DNA from: Amycolatopsis dendrobii
Lineage (GTDB): Bacteria > Actinomycetota > Actinomycetes > Mycobacteriales > Pseudonocardiaceae
Reading direction: 5' to 3'
Length of the DNA: 64,000 bases
NCBI RefSeq assembly: GCF_014145675.1
Contig: NZ_JACGZW010000015.1
Span: forward strand, 1-64,000
Part shown: in pieces, positions 27,092-36,086 of the stretch
Layout: the number at the start of each line of letters is the position of its first letter
Position numbering within the stretch: position 1 is the first letter of the stretch
The notes under the pieces: generated by a model
Databases searched by the model: none
What the model saw: the letters and a program-made list of their open reading frames with translations, nothing else
Told to the model about the DNA's origin: nothing
Program-made: the position numbers and the translations under genes

Positions 27092-27315
27092 GTGCGCCAC
27101 GAGGCGTTATTTGACCGAGCGGAGGTGAAAGGACTCCACGCCGTCTGTCGTGACAGACGGCGTGGAGCTGAGGGCAGTCTAAACCCGGAGATGCGGGTAA
27201 GGGCGGCAAGCAGCCCTGATAAAGCCGGGACGCGCAGGTACTGCCAGACGGTCCGGGTCTGGCGAGCAAGACGGAAAGGTATACGTGCAGAAACCAGTGA
27301 GTAACGCTAACGCTC
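27092..27315 (+). other. Possible group II intron 5' fragment (domain I)
   Basis: Starts GTGCGCCACGAGG, like the GUGYG 5' end of bacterial group II introns. It continues with segments typical of domain I (GCGGAGGTGAAAGG, TAAACCCGGAGATGCGGGTAAG, a GATAAAGCCGGGAC stretch, CAGTGAGTAACGC). A perfect 16-bp hairpin (arms 27134-27149 and 27152-27167) sits inside. No reverse transcriptase and no domain V hairpin follow, so it would be a 5'-truncated copy or fragment. The match is from memory of the consensus, not a covariance search. A different structured RNA is possible. Confidence 0.4.
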
Positions 27316-27417
27316 CCCCATGTTGACGCAGGTGGTGCGCGCTGAGTGGCGCGACGGGCCTGGTTCAGCTCCGGCATCGGCTATCTGAGCTGAGCCGGTT
27401 TCAGCTGTCGTGTCCGG

Positions 27418-28151
27418 TCAGGTCAGCCCGTTCTGGTTAGCTGCGGCTTCTGTCCGGACCGCGTTCGCGAATTGGGCGTCGAGTCTTTCGTTGAGTCCCT
27501 CGATCTCGGCTTCGTCGAGATCCCCGTCCACGTCGTATTCGTTGTCATTGTCGGAGTACGAGCTGTCCGGCAGGTGGCAGCCGTTTTCGTCGAGGAGGTC
27601 TTCGAGTATGTCGTGGGCGGGCGTGCGGGGGGTGAGGAGCGTGATGCGGGGTTGGCTGCTGGCGAGTGTGTCTTCTTCGTCGGGATGGCTTGGCTCGAAC
27701 CACGCAATGGCGTCTTCGATGAGGTCGGAGAGCGCCTCGGGATCGGCGATCCGGCCTCCCCCTCGGCGACCGCGGGGTTCTCCTGCCTCCAGCCGCTCCA
27801 GGACGTGCACGGGCGTCGCGACCGCGAGTGCCTCGATGTCGTCTGCTGCACGGCGTCGGCGGGGTTGCAGTCGGCTGCGACATCTGCGGCGGCTTGAAGC
27901 CAGTGCGCTGCGGCTATGGCTACGGCTGCCGCGGTCGGATCGATCGAGGTGAAGAGTTTTTGGGAGCCGGGCGGGCTGTCTCGGAACAGGTCGTCCGCAG
28001 CGGCCACTTGGAGCGGGGAGGCGTCTGCCCGGGTGAGGCAGAACGCTTGGCGTGCCCTGCCGGACAGGTCGCCGCGTTCCGTGTGTTCGACGGTGGTGAG
28101 CTCGTCTTGGACGTCAGTGACTGCCGGCCGCGACCGGCCGTCAACTCGCAC
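27418..28151 (-). pseudogene. Acidic protein of unknown function, split by a -1 frameshift
   Basis: Two overlapping frames each give natural-looking protein and join at about 27835-27852. The upstream part runs from the GTG at 28151 (TDVQDELTTVEHTERGDL, then IDPTAAAVAIAAAHWLQAAA). The downstream part (DDIEALAVATPVHVLERLEA) continues to a very acidic tail (DSSYSDNDNEYDVDGDLDEA) ending at 27418. Together they would make about 240 residues. I do not recognise the family. A single-base deletion, a sequencing error or programmed -1 frameshifting could each explain it; the first is likeliest on a decaying island. Confidence 0.5.
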
Positions 28152-28830
28152 TCGGCAGGCAGCCGTCGATGGCGTCGTTCCGCTGTTCCGTTGCCTACCC
28201 CTGCGGCATTGACGCCCGCCTTGGGCTTCGTATATCGCGAAATGGTCAAAGAGCGTAGTCGAGAATGACCTTGACTTACTGGTAAGTAGCCGAGCTCTCG
28301 CGCTCAGCTAGTTGAACGCGAACCGGCAACGGTGCCAAACCTTGCCTTCAACCTGGACGAACGAATGCAAACACGACAAACTCGAGAGGCGATGACGCTA
28401 GCGTGGAAGTAGTTGCATTGGGTCGATCCGGTTCGGCCATCTGGAGCGAATATTGACGGTTCTCCGCGGTCCGGCGGGTCGCGTTCACCCGTTCAGGGGT
28501 GGGTCAACTCGGAGGGTGTCGGTATCATCTCGTCGTTGAATATCTCGAATAATCATATCGGGTGACAGCGACGCTGAGGGGAACGCGTTCGTTATTTTTT
28601 GCGAGGGGGGCAATGGAGGGGGACATCTTTACGTGGCGAAGCGTCTTCGCTGCGTTTTCAAGAGGACGTCGGCAATCGGCTGGCTCTGTGTCTCAACGGG
28701 ACGGGCTGGCCTGGGCCAACGTCCCGTCGATGCCGGAAACGGAGCGGGGTCGCGACCGCCGGCCGTGCCGCGAGCCCCTTGCCGGTGTCGCACGGGAGCC
28801 GAGACGAGCCGGTGATGGGGGGTTGCGAAA
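28152..28830. other. Gap upstream of the StrR-like regulator, no gene seen
   Basis: 679 bases without a convincing gene. It contains AT-rich patches unusual for this genome (around 28530-28560 and 28595-28605), which suggests promoter DNA for the regulator on the plus strand. I could not fix a -35/-10 pair. Short frames from 28562 and 28599 overlap the regulator out of frame and look like shadows. Confidence 0.4.
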
Positions 28831-29913
28831 ATGGGCGTCAGCCCAGTGCTCCCATGTCGGGAGTGGGGGCTCGAGCCGATCGGCAAACAGGCGGGTGACC
28901 GCGCGACTACGACTCTCCGAGCGATGAGCGAAGCTGAGGCCCGTCCTGCGGGCGCATCCGCCGCCAGAGACAGTGAGGGGCATTCTCGTGCTTCCGTGAT
29001 CGTCCAGGTGCCAATCGACCTCCTGGTTCTCGACGCGTCGCCCCGGCTCTGCGGCGAGGACGAGGGGCACGTGCACCTCCTGGCCGAGTCGATATCGGCA
29101 CTGCCGCCCATCGTCGTCCACCGTGCGACGATGCGGGTGATCGACGGAGCGCACCGGGTCCGAGCAGCCCGGCTGTCGGGCCGCCGCACGATCGCCGCCG
29201 AGTACTTCGACGGGGACGATCACGAGGCATTTGTCCTGTCGGTCCAGGCGAATATCGCGCATGGGCTGCCGCTCACCACAGCCGATCGCAAGGCGGCCGC
29301 GGAACGGATCGTCGACAGCTACCCGTCTTGGTCCGACCGCGCCATTGCGAAGGTGACGGGTCTGTCGCCGAAGACCGTCGGAGCTTTGCGGCCGCGACCT
29401 GGGGTCGATGACGCCGCTCCCAGCACACGGATCGGTCTGGACGGCCGGGTCCGTCCAGTCGACCACCGGACGTCCCGTCGGCGTGCCGCGGAGTATATGG
29501 CGGGTCACCCGGGGGCGACAGCGGACGACCTCATGCGCGTCTCCGGCCTGTCGCGGCGGACCGTGCGCAAAGTGCTGAGCGAACAGGCCACCGGTGACGA
29601 AGCCAGAGCTCAGCCACTGTCCTCCGTTCCGATCGACGATCACAGGTCGGCCGACGCTCGCGAACTCACCTGCGTTCTGCGGCGCGATCCCTCGCTTCGG
29701 TTCAGCGAGAGCGGCAGAGCGTTTCTCCGGATGCTTGGCGCCGCGGCACTGTGGGACGAGAACGCCGAGCGGATGATCGACGAACTGCCGCCGCACTGCA
29801 TCGGAACACTGGCTGAGGCAGTGCGGAACTGCGCTCGTACTGTTCGGAACATAGCGGAGAAACTGGAGGCGAGAGAGAAGGAAGGTGCTTCGCGTAAAGC
29901 TGCGACGGAATGA
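28831..29913 (+). CDS. StrR/NovG-like ParB-fold cluster regulator
   Basis: DNA-binding activator of the type found in many actinomycete antibiotic clusters. The ParB/Srx-like N-terminal domain (VPIDLLVLDASPRLCGEDEG at about residue 60, PPIVVHRATMRVIDGAHRVR at about residue 92) is followed by a helix-turn-helix (SWSDRAIAKVTGLSPKTVGA, about residue 175) and a C-terminal helix-turn-helix-like segment (DDLMRVSGLSRRTVRKVL). This is the StrR layout rather than plasmid ParB. The 360-residue frame starts at 28831; ATG 28924 would give a protein beginning MSEAEARPAG and may be the true start. It is the first gene of the biosynthetic block, convergent with the MFS exporter, and probably switches on the operon at 31.5 kb. 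Confidence 0.82.
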   Translation: MGVSPVLPCREWGLEPIGKQAGDRATTTLRAMSEAEARPAGASAARDSEGHSRASVIVQVPIDLLVLDASPRLCGEDEGHVHLLAESISALPPIVVHRATMRVIDGAHRVRAARLSGRRTIAAEYFDGDDHEAFVLSVQANIAHGLPLTTADRKAAAERIVDSYPSWSDRAIAKVTGLSPKTVGALRPRPGVDDAAPSTRIGLDGRVRPVDHRTSRRRAAEYMAGHPGATADDLMRVSGLSRRTVRKVLSEQATGDEARAQPLSSVPIDDHRSADARELTCVLRRDPSLRFSESGRAFLRMLGAAALWDENAERMIDELPPHCIGTLAEAVRNCARTVRNIAEKLEAREKEGASRKAATE

Positions 29914-29970
29914 GCAGGCCGCTGCCTCGGCGGCAACAGACGACATTCCTCAGTTGCCGCTCTGCCCCGA

Positions 29971-31224
29971 TCAATCCGGTACAGGAGTCGCTTCCGGAGC
30001 TGTGCCCCGGCGGGTGAGGGGTGCCAACACCAGCCCGGTCGCCAGGAATACCGCGGTCAGACCGAACCAGCCCGCCTGGGTGCCGGTGGCCGCGAACCAG
30101 CCGAACAAGGACGGTGCGACGATCATGCTCAGATCGAATCCCATGTTGTAGAAGCCTTGATACCGGCCCAGCGCCGACTCAGGAGCCAGGTCGTACAGGA
30201 AGCACCAGGACGCGGTCCCGCACAGCACCTCGCCGCCCACTGCGGCCAGTGCGATCCCGATGACCGCGGCGACGGCAATCGCACCGCGGTCGGCGAGTGC
30301 TCCGACGGGGAACAGTGCTGCGGCCGCGGCGAGGAGGAGTGCGCCGATCCGGGCTGCCCTGGCCGCCGTGGGCACGTTGGTCACCCGGCGGCCGACCGGG
30401 ATCTGGAAGGCCACGATGCCGCCCGTCTGCACGACCAGTGCAACGGACACCAGCCACAGCGGGACGTGCATCCGGCTGAGCACCCATAGCGGCAAGGCGA
30501 TGGTGATCATCGATTCAGACAGCGTCAGCACGCCGTTGCCGATCGTCAGCAAGACGAACCGGTGGTCCCGCAACACGTTTGCCCGACCTGTACGAGGCGT
30601 CGCCTCTCGCGTCGGATCCGTCTTGAGCGGTGCGAGGTGCTTTCCGGCGGCTCGTACCAGCAGACCCGCGACCACGAAGGTCATTGCCTCGACGATAAAG
30701 CTGATACGGAATGCGACGATCGACCCGAAACTTAGTACCAGCGCGCCGAGACTGAGGCCGACGACCATCGCGATGTTGCTCAGCGATTTCAGCACAGCTC
30801 GGTAGGGGACCCGGTGTTCGGCGTCGACGGCCCGTCCGATCAGTGCGCCGATCACCGCCGCGCTGCCTCGTCCGCAGGCCACCAGCACGCTGAGCAGAAT
30901 GAGCGCCAGCCATCCCGGGGCGACGGTGAAAGCCAGGGTGGCGGTGCCCATCAGCCATACCAGCACCGAGTAGACGACATGCCCGTCGCGGCGATCGGCC
31001 AGCCAGCCAGCCAGTGGCCCCGCGGCGATCCCCGCGACCGCGGCGAAACTCATGCCCGCGCCGTAGACCGACGGTGCCAGGCCCGCGTAGCGGATCAGGT
31101 AAATCGCCAGCGACGAGTAGGACAGGCCGGTGCCGAGGTAAAGAACCGACATCGAGATCGCAAAGAACCGTTCCCGTCTCCCCTTGAGTTCGTTCAACGA
31201 CAGGGCGTCGCGTATAGGCCTCAT
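29971..31224 (-). CDS. Major facilitator superfamily transporter
   Basis: 417 residues with about twelve hydrophobic segments, starting with FFAISMSVLYLGTGLSYSSLA. The cytoplasmic 2-3 loop signature of MFS proteins, GPLAGWLADRRDGHVVYSVL, is near residue 68. Likely a drug or peptide exporter of the biosynthetic block. ATG at 31224 gives a protein that begins at the natural N-terminus (MRPIRDAL); the frame extends to 31752 but that part is the antisense of the precursor gene. It is divergent from the RiPP-like operon across about 270 bases that must hold both promoters. Confidence 0.87.
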   Translation of the reverse strand: MRPIRDALSLNELKGRRERFFAISMSVLYLGTGLSYSSLAIYLIRYAGLAPSVYGAGMSFAAVAGIAAGPLAGWLADRRDGHVVYSVLVWLMGTATLAFTVAPGWLALILLSVLVACGRGSAAVIGALIGRAVDAEHRVPYRAVLKSLSNIAMVVGLSLGALVLSFGSIVAFRISFIVEAMTFVVAGLLVRAAGKHLAPLKTDPTREATPRTGRANVLRDHRFVLLTIGNGVLTLSESMITIALPLWVLSRMHVPLWLVSVALVVQTGGIVAFQIPVGRRVTNVPTAARAARIGALLLAAAAALFPVGALADRGAIAVAAVIGIALAAVGGEVLCGTASWCFLYDLAPESALGRYQGFYNMGFDLSMIVAPSLFGWFAATGTQAGWFGLTAVFLATGLVLAPLTRRGTAPEATPVPD

Positions 31225-31491
31225 GGACGAACCGTAGCAAAGGGACGACACCTGGGCGGCTGATTCGTCAAGGCCACTGGGGAAACAAAAAAATCGGCGG
31301 GCAAGGTGTCTCGCGCCGATGACAGCTGTCCATGTAACAGTCCTGCACCGGCTGATGCCTGTTGGCATTCCAGGTGATGTGCGATGCGGTGTCGGGAGTG
31401 TCGCGACGTCCTTGACCTTGGTTCGCCGCCGTGCGAACGTCATCGCGTTCGTTCGCCAAGGCTGCCACTCCTCCGAGGTAAGGAGAAAGAA

Positions 31492-31824
31492 GTGAAGGAA
31501 CGCAATGAATACACGTCGACGCAGCTTGAATCGGCTGCCAAGGTCGCGCAGACAATGGACGCGATTGTGGGAAGGCTGACTTACGACAAGGAATTCGCGG
31601 CAGCTCTGGCCAACAACCCGCGTGAGGCTATGGAGAACGCCGGACTGCTGATGGAGAAGGATGCGGTCGAGATTTTCATGGCCACCGACGCAGATCGTTT
31701 CGACCGAGCCTGCGAGGCGCTTTTCACGCACGTGGACTCGGAGTTCCTGCACAAGTTGGTGATGCCTTCCTGCGGCCCCCTCTATACTGGGGAGCCGGAC
31801 ACCGTAAAGACCACTACGGTCTGA
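31492..31824 (+). CDS. Putative RiPP precursor with nitrile-hydratase/Nif11-like leader
   Basis: 110-residue small protein heading the biosynthetic operon. GTG at 31492 has AAGGAG at 31480-31485. The middle part (YDKEFAAALANNPREAMENA, then GLLMEKD) has the DxEFxxxLxxxPxxAxxxxGL pattern of nitrile-hydratase-like and Nif11-like RiPP leaders. The C-terminus is unlike a folded domain: LHKLVMPSCGPLYTGEP then DTVKTTTV, with one Cys, one Tyr, two Pro and a Thr/Val tail. No GG cleavage site is evident, so the leader/core boundary is unknown. It is followed after 17 bases by a 2OG oxygenase and then radical SAM genes. It could instead be a small partner protein; the precursor role is inferred from size, leader pattern and position. 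Confidence 0.62.
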   Translation: MKERNEYTSTQLESAAKVAQTMDAIVGRLTYDKEFAAALANNPREAMENAGLLMEKDAVEIFMATDADRFDRACEALFTHVDSEFLHKLVMPSCGPLYTGEPDTVKTTTV

Positions 31825-31841
31825 TCAGGATCGGACAACAG

Positions 31842-32633
31842 GTGCAACCAGGGCTCGAGGAGAGCCCGGCCCGCCTGCGTCGGTGGATGGATCGCGCCGG
31901 AGTGGAGCCCGCAGCCCTGGCGAGGATCGTCGAGGGCATGGAAGCCAGTGCCCGAGGAGGGAACCCGGGCGCGGCGTACTTGCAGCGCGCCGAGGCTTAC
32001 ATTCCCGGTCTCGTGGCAGAAGCATGGTGGCCGCGGGAACGCTTCTCCTGGCTGACCGGGTTCGAGTCCTCGACGAAGGATGTCCTCGAGGAGTTCGAGT
32101 CTGCCGGCGGCTTGGCCGGTACGGGAAGCGCGGCTCAGCCGGACTTGACCGAACGCGGGCGTTGGTCGGCTTTGTACCTCTACTGTCTCGGGAAGGCGTA
32201 CACCAAGCACGTCAAACAGTGCCCGCGAACGGTTCGCGCGCTCCGCGCCGTGCCCAACCTGACTGGGACAGCAGGCGGAATGTGCTACTTCTCGATCATG
32301 GATTCGCGGACGCGGATCGCGCCGCATACCGGGTTTACCAACGCGCACCTGCGTTGTCACCTCGGGCTCGTAGTGCCGCCCGGATGCGGTCTGCGGGTCG
32401 GCCAGGAATCCCGGGAATGGGAGCCGGGCAAAGTTTTCGTCTTCGACGATTCGTTTGAACACGAAGCCTGGAACGGCGGCGATTCCGGCCGGGCGGTCCT
32501 TCTGTTCGACATATGGCACCCGGACTTGACCGACGTTGAGATCAGCGCTCTCACCTACCTGATGGGCGAGTGGCGCAGACTGCTGGCCCGAGACGTCTGG
32601 GCGCGACAAATCGCCGGCTTCGCCGACGGGTGA
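31842..32633 (+). CDS. Aspartyl/asparaginyl beta-hydroxylase-like 2OG oxygenase
   Basis: 263-residue member of the Asp_Arg_Hydrox fold. The iron/2-oxoglutarate core is at residues about 160-230: IAPHTGFTNAHLRCHLGL with the first His (about 163) and the substrate-carboxylate Arg/His region, then VFVFDDSFEHEAWN with the distal His. The N-terminal 140 residues are helical and do not match a named domain. GTG at 31842, 17 bases after the precursor stop, suggests coupled translation. In other RiPP systems such enzymes beta-hydroxylate Asp, Asn or His of the core; the target here is unknown, with the Asp of the precursor tail a simple guess. Overlaps the reading region of the next gene only if that gene is given its longest start. 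Confidence 0.8.
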   Translation: MQPGLEESPARLRRWMDRAGVEPAALARIVEGMEASARGGNPGAAYLQRAEAYIPGLVAEAWWPRERFSWLTGFESSTKDVLEEFESAGGLAGTGSAAQPDLTERGRWSALYLYCLGKAYTKHVKQCPRTVRALRAVPNLTGTAGGMCYFSIMDSRTRIAPHTGFTNAHLRCHLGLVVPPGCGLRVGQESREWEPGKVFVFDDSFEHEAWNGGDSGRAVLLFDIWHPDLTDVEISALTYLMGEWRRLLARDVWARQIAGFADG

Positions 32634-32725
32634 TCAACCTCGTCATCGGTCGGTGCCGTCTCTCGATCCTGGGACGGCACCGGCCTCCCGTCATCATCCG
32701 CGAAACACCGGACTTGGGGGCCGTG

Positions 32726-34093
32726 ATGGCACGTGTCGCGTTGGTCAACCTGGCCAGCCTGGAGATGCCGGGCAACGAGCCGATCTTCCCCATTGGCCTC
32801 CGCTGCGTTCAGGACGCCCTGGACCGAGCGGGCCACCACACTCAGCTGATCGACCTCGTCGAGGACCCTCAAGCGCACGACGACCTGTCCTGGGCGGCCC
32901 AACCCTGGGATGTCATCGGCTTCACCATCCGCAACATCGATCCGCTGGATCTGGCGTGCGACAACCACGTCGAGCACTACGTCGAGTTCGTGAACCGCGT
33001 CCGTGCCGCCGCCGGAAGCCGGTGCCCGCTGTTCGTCGGCGGTGGCCCCGGCTACAGCCTGTTCGCCGACGTATTGTTACCTCTCCTGGGCTTCGACGTC
33101 GGCGTGGTGGGCCCTGGGGAGAACATGATGCTGGACATCGTCGCCTCCCCGGAGGCTTACCGTGGTACAGGGCGCAATCTCGGCGGCGGGCGCTACGGCG
33201 GATTCACCGCGGAGGCGCTGCGTCATCCTCCTTCTTTGCTGGCCGCGTACGCCCGGTCGCCCACGGCGATGATCGGTGTCGAGGCCAAACGCAAGACGTG
33301 CTACCAGGGCTGCAGTTACTGTCCGTACGCCCACATCAGCGGGGAGAACAAGGGCGAGCTCAAGCCGAGGGAACTGCTTGCCGAGGAGCTGCGAGCCATC
33401 CACGCTGCGGGCATCCGGCGGGTCTTCTTCACCGACAGCATCTTCAACAGCGAATTGCGTCCCGCCAAGGAGGTCGTCCGAACCATTGCTGGCCTGGCGC
33501 TGCCGGGACTGACGTGGTGCGCCTATTTCACGCCAAAGCCGTTCGACGACGAGCTTGCCGAGTTGCTCGTGGGGAGCGGGGTCGACTATGTCTTGGTGTC
33601 CCCGGACAGCCTCGACGACGGGGTGATGCGGGCACTGGGAAAGAGCTTCCGGTCCCGCCACGTCGACAGGTTCGTGGAGCGCTGCCGGCAGCGCGACCTT
33701 CCCCTCCGAGTCAACGTCGTGTTTGGCGGTCCGGGCGAGACTCGCGAGACAGTCCGCGCTACAGCGCGCTGCGCCGACGCGATGCTGTCCGACGACGAGT
33801 TGGTAATGAACTTAGGCTATCGAGTGCTGCCCAGCACAGCGATGGCCCGCCAGCTCGGCCTGGCCGATAGCGACCTGCTCAGTCCCACTTTTTATCCCTT
33901 CGACCCGGAGTTGTTCTCCTGGGTGATCGAAGAGGTGGACCAGCGCTTCGTGCCGACGAAGATGATGTTCAATATCTTGGCCGGCCGCGTCGCGAGTCGG
34001 AAGATGTTCCCGCTGCGTCCCCAGCCGGGCGCGGCCGGACAGGTCATGTCGTTACCCTACCTGCCGTTGACCCGACAGCGCTGGGCCACATGA
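32726..34093 (+). CDS. B12-binding-type radical SAM enzyme (CX3CX2C)
   Basis: 455 residues. An N-terminal cobalamin-binding-type Rossmann domain (VIGFTIRNIDP near residue 72, FVGGGPGYSLF near residue 105) precedes the radical SAM barrel, with the cluster motif CYQGCSYC near residue 191 and a GGPGET SAM motif near residue 335. GFTIRNID is a hallmark I know from cobalamin radical SAM proteins. Enzymes of this class methylate unactivated carbons or phosphorus, or do other B12-assisted radical chemistry. ATG at 32726 is the natural start of the B12 fold. The stop overlaps the next gene (ATGA at 34090). The presumed substrate is the precursor or an acyl/aminoacyl group on the carrier protein. Confidence 0.85.
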   Translation: MARVALVNLASLEMPGNEPIFPIGLRCVQDALDRAGHHTQLIDLVEDPQAHDDLSWAAQPWDVIGFTIRNIDPLDLACDNHVEHYVEFVNRVRAAAGSRCPLFVGGGPGYSLFADVLLPLLGFDVGVVGPGENMMLDIVASPEAYRGTGRNLGGGRYGGFTAEALRHPPSLLAAYARSPTAMIGVEAKRKTCYQGCSYCPYAHISGENKGELKPRELLAEELRAIHAAGIRRVFFTDSIFNSELRPAKEVVRTIAGLALPGLTWCAYFTPKPFDDELAELLVGSGVDYVLVSPDSLDDGVMRALGKSFRSRHVDRFVERCRQRDLPLRVNVVFGGPGETRETVRATARCADAMLSDDELVMNLGYRVLPSTAMARQLGLADSDLLSPTFYPFDPELFSWVIEEVDQRFVPTKMMFNILAGRVASRKMFPLRPQPGAAGQVMSLPYLPLTRQRWAT

Positions 34094-34866
34094 GCACGGG
34101 CACGGTGCGCGCGCTCGACGCCTCCGACACGGACGACATTTCCCGGCTGGCCTCGTTCGACGGTCTCACTCGGAAGCGCCTGGCCGAAGAGCTTGGCGAG
34201 CCGGCCGACTACCGCTGGTGGGGCCTGCACGGCACGGACGGGACGCTGCACGCGGTACATCGGAGCATGCGTTGGGGACGGCATTTGCTGCTCAAAGGTG
34301 TTGTCGTGGACGAGGCGGCGCGAGGATCGAACGCGCTGCTGCGACTGGCCTTCGCGCTGCGCGACGCTGCGCGCGACGAAGGATTCGCCGGCGTCGCGGC
34401 CTGGGTGGAACCGTACAGACCCGAGGCGGCATTGGCCCGCCTGCTGCGATTGCGCCAGAGCGGGCCGCTGGTCCATCGATTTCAGATACCCCTGCTGTCG
34501 CAGGACGAGCAGCTCACCGGCGCAGGAGCGGCGAGCAGCGGCGTGTCGGTGCTCGCAACGGTAGGGGTGGTCACGCCCGATCTGCTGGCGAATCCGGCTG
34601 GCGCGGGCCAGGTGACGGTCAGCTGGGGCCTCGACGGCCGCAGGCTGGTACTGAGCGCCTGCCCGTGTCCGACCGCGGCTGACCTTCCCGAACTGGCTGA
34701 GCGCTTCCGGCCGCTCGCGTCGTCGCTTGGCGCGGACAGCCTGGAGGTGCCTGTACCCGGCGGCGATCTGCTCGCCGCACTCGTCTTGGCGGGCCGCAAG
34801 GCTCGGCGGCTCAGCCGCACCGCCGTGCGCCTTGGCCGGCTCGACTTCAGGGAGTGCCAATGTTGA
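34090..34866 (+). CDS. GNAT-like acyltransferase with unassigned C-terminal half
   Basis: 258 residues. The N-terminal half resembles a GNAT fold: a first strand/helix (VRALDASDTDDISRLASF), a strand LLLKGVVVDEAARG that leads into a pyrophosphate-loop-like RGSNALLRLAFALRDAA (about residue 80) and VAAWVEPYRPE. The loop is not the canonical (R/Q)xxGx(G/A), so activity is uncertain. The C-terminal half (from about residue 150) matches nothing I recognise. GNAT-like enzymes acylate some RiPPs with nitrile-hydratase-like leaders (selidamide-type lipidation), and this operon also has an AMP-ligase and carrier protein, so peptide or amino-sugar acylation is a fair hypothesis. Translationally coupled on both sides by overlap. 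Confidence 0.5.
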   Translation: MSTGTVRALDASDTDDISRLASFDGLTRKRLAEELGEPADYRWWGLHGTDGTLHAVHRSMRWGRHLLLKGVVVDEAARGSNALLRLAFALRDAARDEGFAGVAAWVEPYRPEAALARLLRLRQSGPLVHRFQIPLLSQDEQLTGAGAASSGVSVLATVGVVTPDLLANPAGAGQVTVSWGLDGRRLVLSACPCPTAADLPELAERFRPLASSLGADSLEVPVPGGDLLAALVLAGRKARRLSRTAVRLGRLDFRECQC

Positions 34867-36086
34867 CGCCGGCACAGGCACGAGCTATGTGCGCCGACCG
34901 GTCCTCGAATCCGGCGGCTGCAGGACTGGACGCGACCATGCTCACTCGCTTGCTGTCGGTGCGAGAGCCCTCCGGCTGGACCGCGTGGACGGACACCGTG
35001 CCGCTGCACGACGAACAGGGCCGGAGCACTGACCTCGCCGTGCACGTACCTGAGCCCGCCGGCCACCGGGAGCTCGGCGCCCTTGTCGTGCTGCACGGTG
35101 CGGGCGGGCACGGCGAGCTGGTACTGCCTAAATTCACCGCGCTAGGCGATCGGCTGGGAATGGCTGTCCTTTGCCCGACCGCCGGACTGCCGCCGACAAC
35201 CAGGAACTCGCTGAACTTCGCCGGAGTGTTCGGCAAGCGCTTCGCCCGGCCGAGCTGGGACCTGTGCGGCGCGGAGTTCCCGCACGCCGCGCTCCGCTGG
35301 GCACGTGCGGTACTCGGTGTCGACCCAGATCGATGCGTGCTGATGGGGGTGTCGATGGGCGCCATCGCGACCTGGAACCTCGCGATGCGCTTTTCGGACG
35401 AATTCGCCGCCGTAGTCCCGATTAACGGAGCGCCGTCCCTGTGGGAGGCCTTCGGCCCAGACAGGCGCACGCAGGCCCTGTTGCCCAATGTCGGCGACCT
35501 GCCGCTGTTCGTCGTGCATGGCGCACAGGACGAACAGATCCCGGTCGCCCTGGCCCGCCGGGCCGTCGCGGATCTCCGAGCACGGGGCCACCCCGCGCTG
35601 GAGTACGTCGAGGTGCCCGACGGCGAGCATGCGCTGGAAAGTCTCGGGCTGGACGCTGGCAGCCCGTTGTTCGAACGGCTGGCGGCCTGGCTGGCTCCGC
35701 GGCGACGAAGCCCCGAGCCTGCGGCGTTCACCTTCTGCGCTGCCGAACCGGGCGGCGTCCACTGGCTGCGACTGCGGAGCCTCGAACGGCACCAGGTCGC
35801 CGAGGCGTACGCCGCCCGGCCTGCGCCGAACCAGTTCGTTGTCGAGGTCTCCGGTGCACGCGAGGTCGAGGTTCGGCTCGGCAGTGACACCGGCACCGCT
35901 GTATCGGTGTCGGTGAACGGTGTCATTACTCGGGTGTTGCGACGTTCCGACGTCGGCACTGTCGCCGAGACGTTCCGAGGGGCGGCCGATCCCCGGCACA
36001 CCGCAGACCAGATCGTGACGCTCGCCGTGCCGGACGCGCGACCGCCTGCTCCGACTGACCGATCGACGAGAGGATCACCATGCTGA
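34860..36086 (+). CDS. Alpha/beta hydrolase (esterase-like)
   Basis: 408 residues. Hydrolase core in the first 300: VVLHGAGGHGE (oxyanion region, about residue 78), nucleophile elbow GVSMGAIATW (about residue 163), acid in VVHGAQDEQIP and His in PDGEHALES. This is the triad order of serine esterases, peptidases and thioesterases of the fold. A C-terminal beta-rich stretch of about 100 residues (from EPAAFTFCAAEPGG) is extra. I chose ATG 34860 with AGGGAG at 34848-34853; the GTG at 34854 is too close. No signal peptide, so it acts in the cytosol, perhaps releasing the product from the carrier protein or removing a leader (inference). Confidence 0.8.
   Translation: MLTPAQARAMCADRSSNPAAAGLDATMLTRLLSVREPSGWTAWTDTVPLHDEQGRSTDLAVHVPEPAGHRELGALVVLHGAGGHGELVLPKFTALGDRLGMAVLCPTAGLPPTTRNSLNFAGVFGKRFARPSWDLCGAEFPHAALRWARAVLGVDPDRCVLMGVSMGAIATWNLAMRFSDEFAAVVPINGAPSLWEAFGPDRRTQALLPNVGDLPLFVVHGAQDEQIPVALARRAVADLRARGHPALEYVEVPDGEHALESLGLDAGSPLFERLAAWLAPRRRSPEPAAFTFCAAEPGGVHWLRLRSLERHQVAEAYAARPAPNQFVVEVSGAREVEVRLGSDTGTAVSVSVNGVITRVLRRSDVGTVAETFRGAADPRHTADQIVTLAVPDARPPAPTDRSTRGSPC

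Noticed and set aside
32570..32725. Longer start for the first B12 radical SAM gene
   Set aside because: The extra N-terminal codons overlap the preceding oxygenase gene and read as Arg-rich nonsense; the B12 fold begins at 32726.
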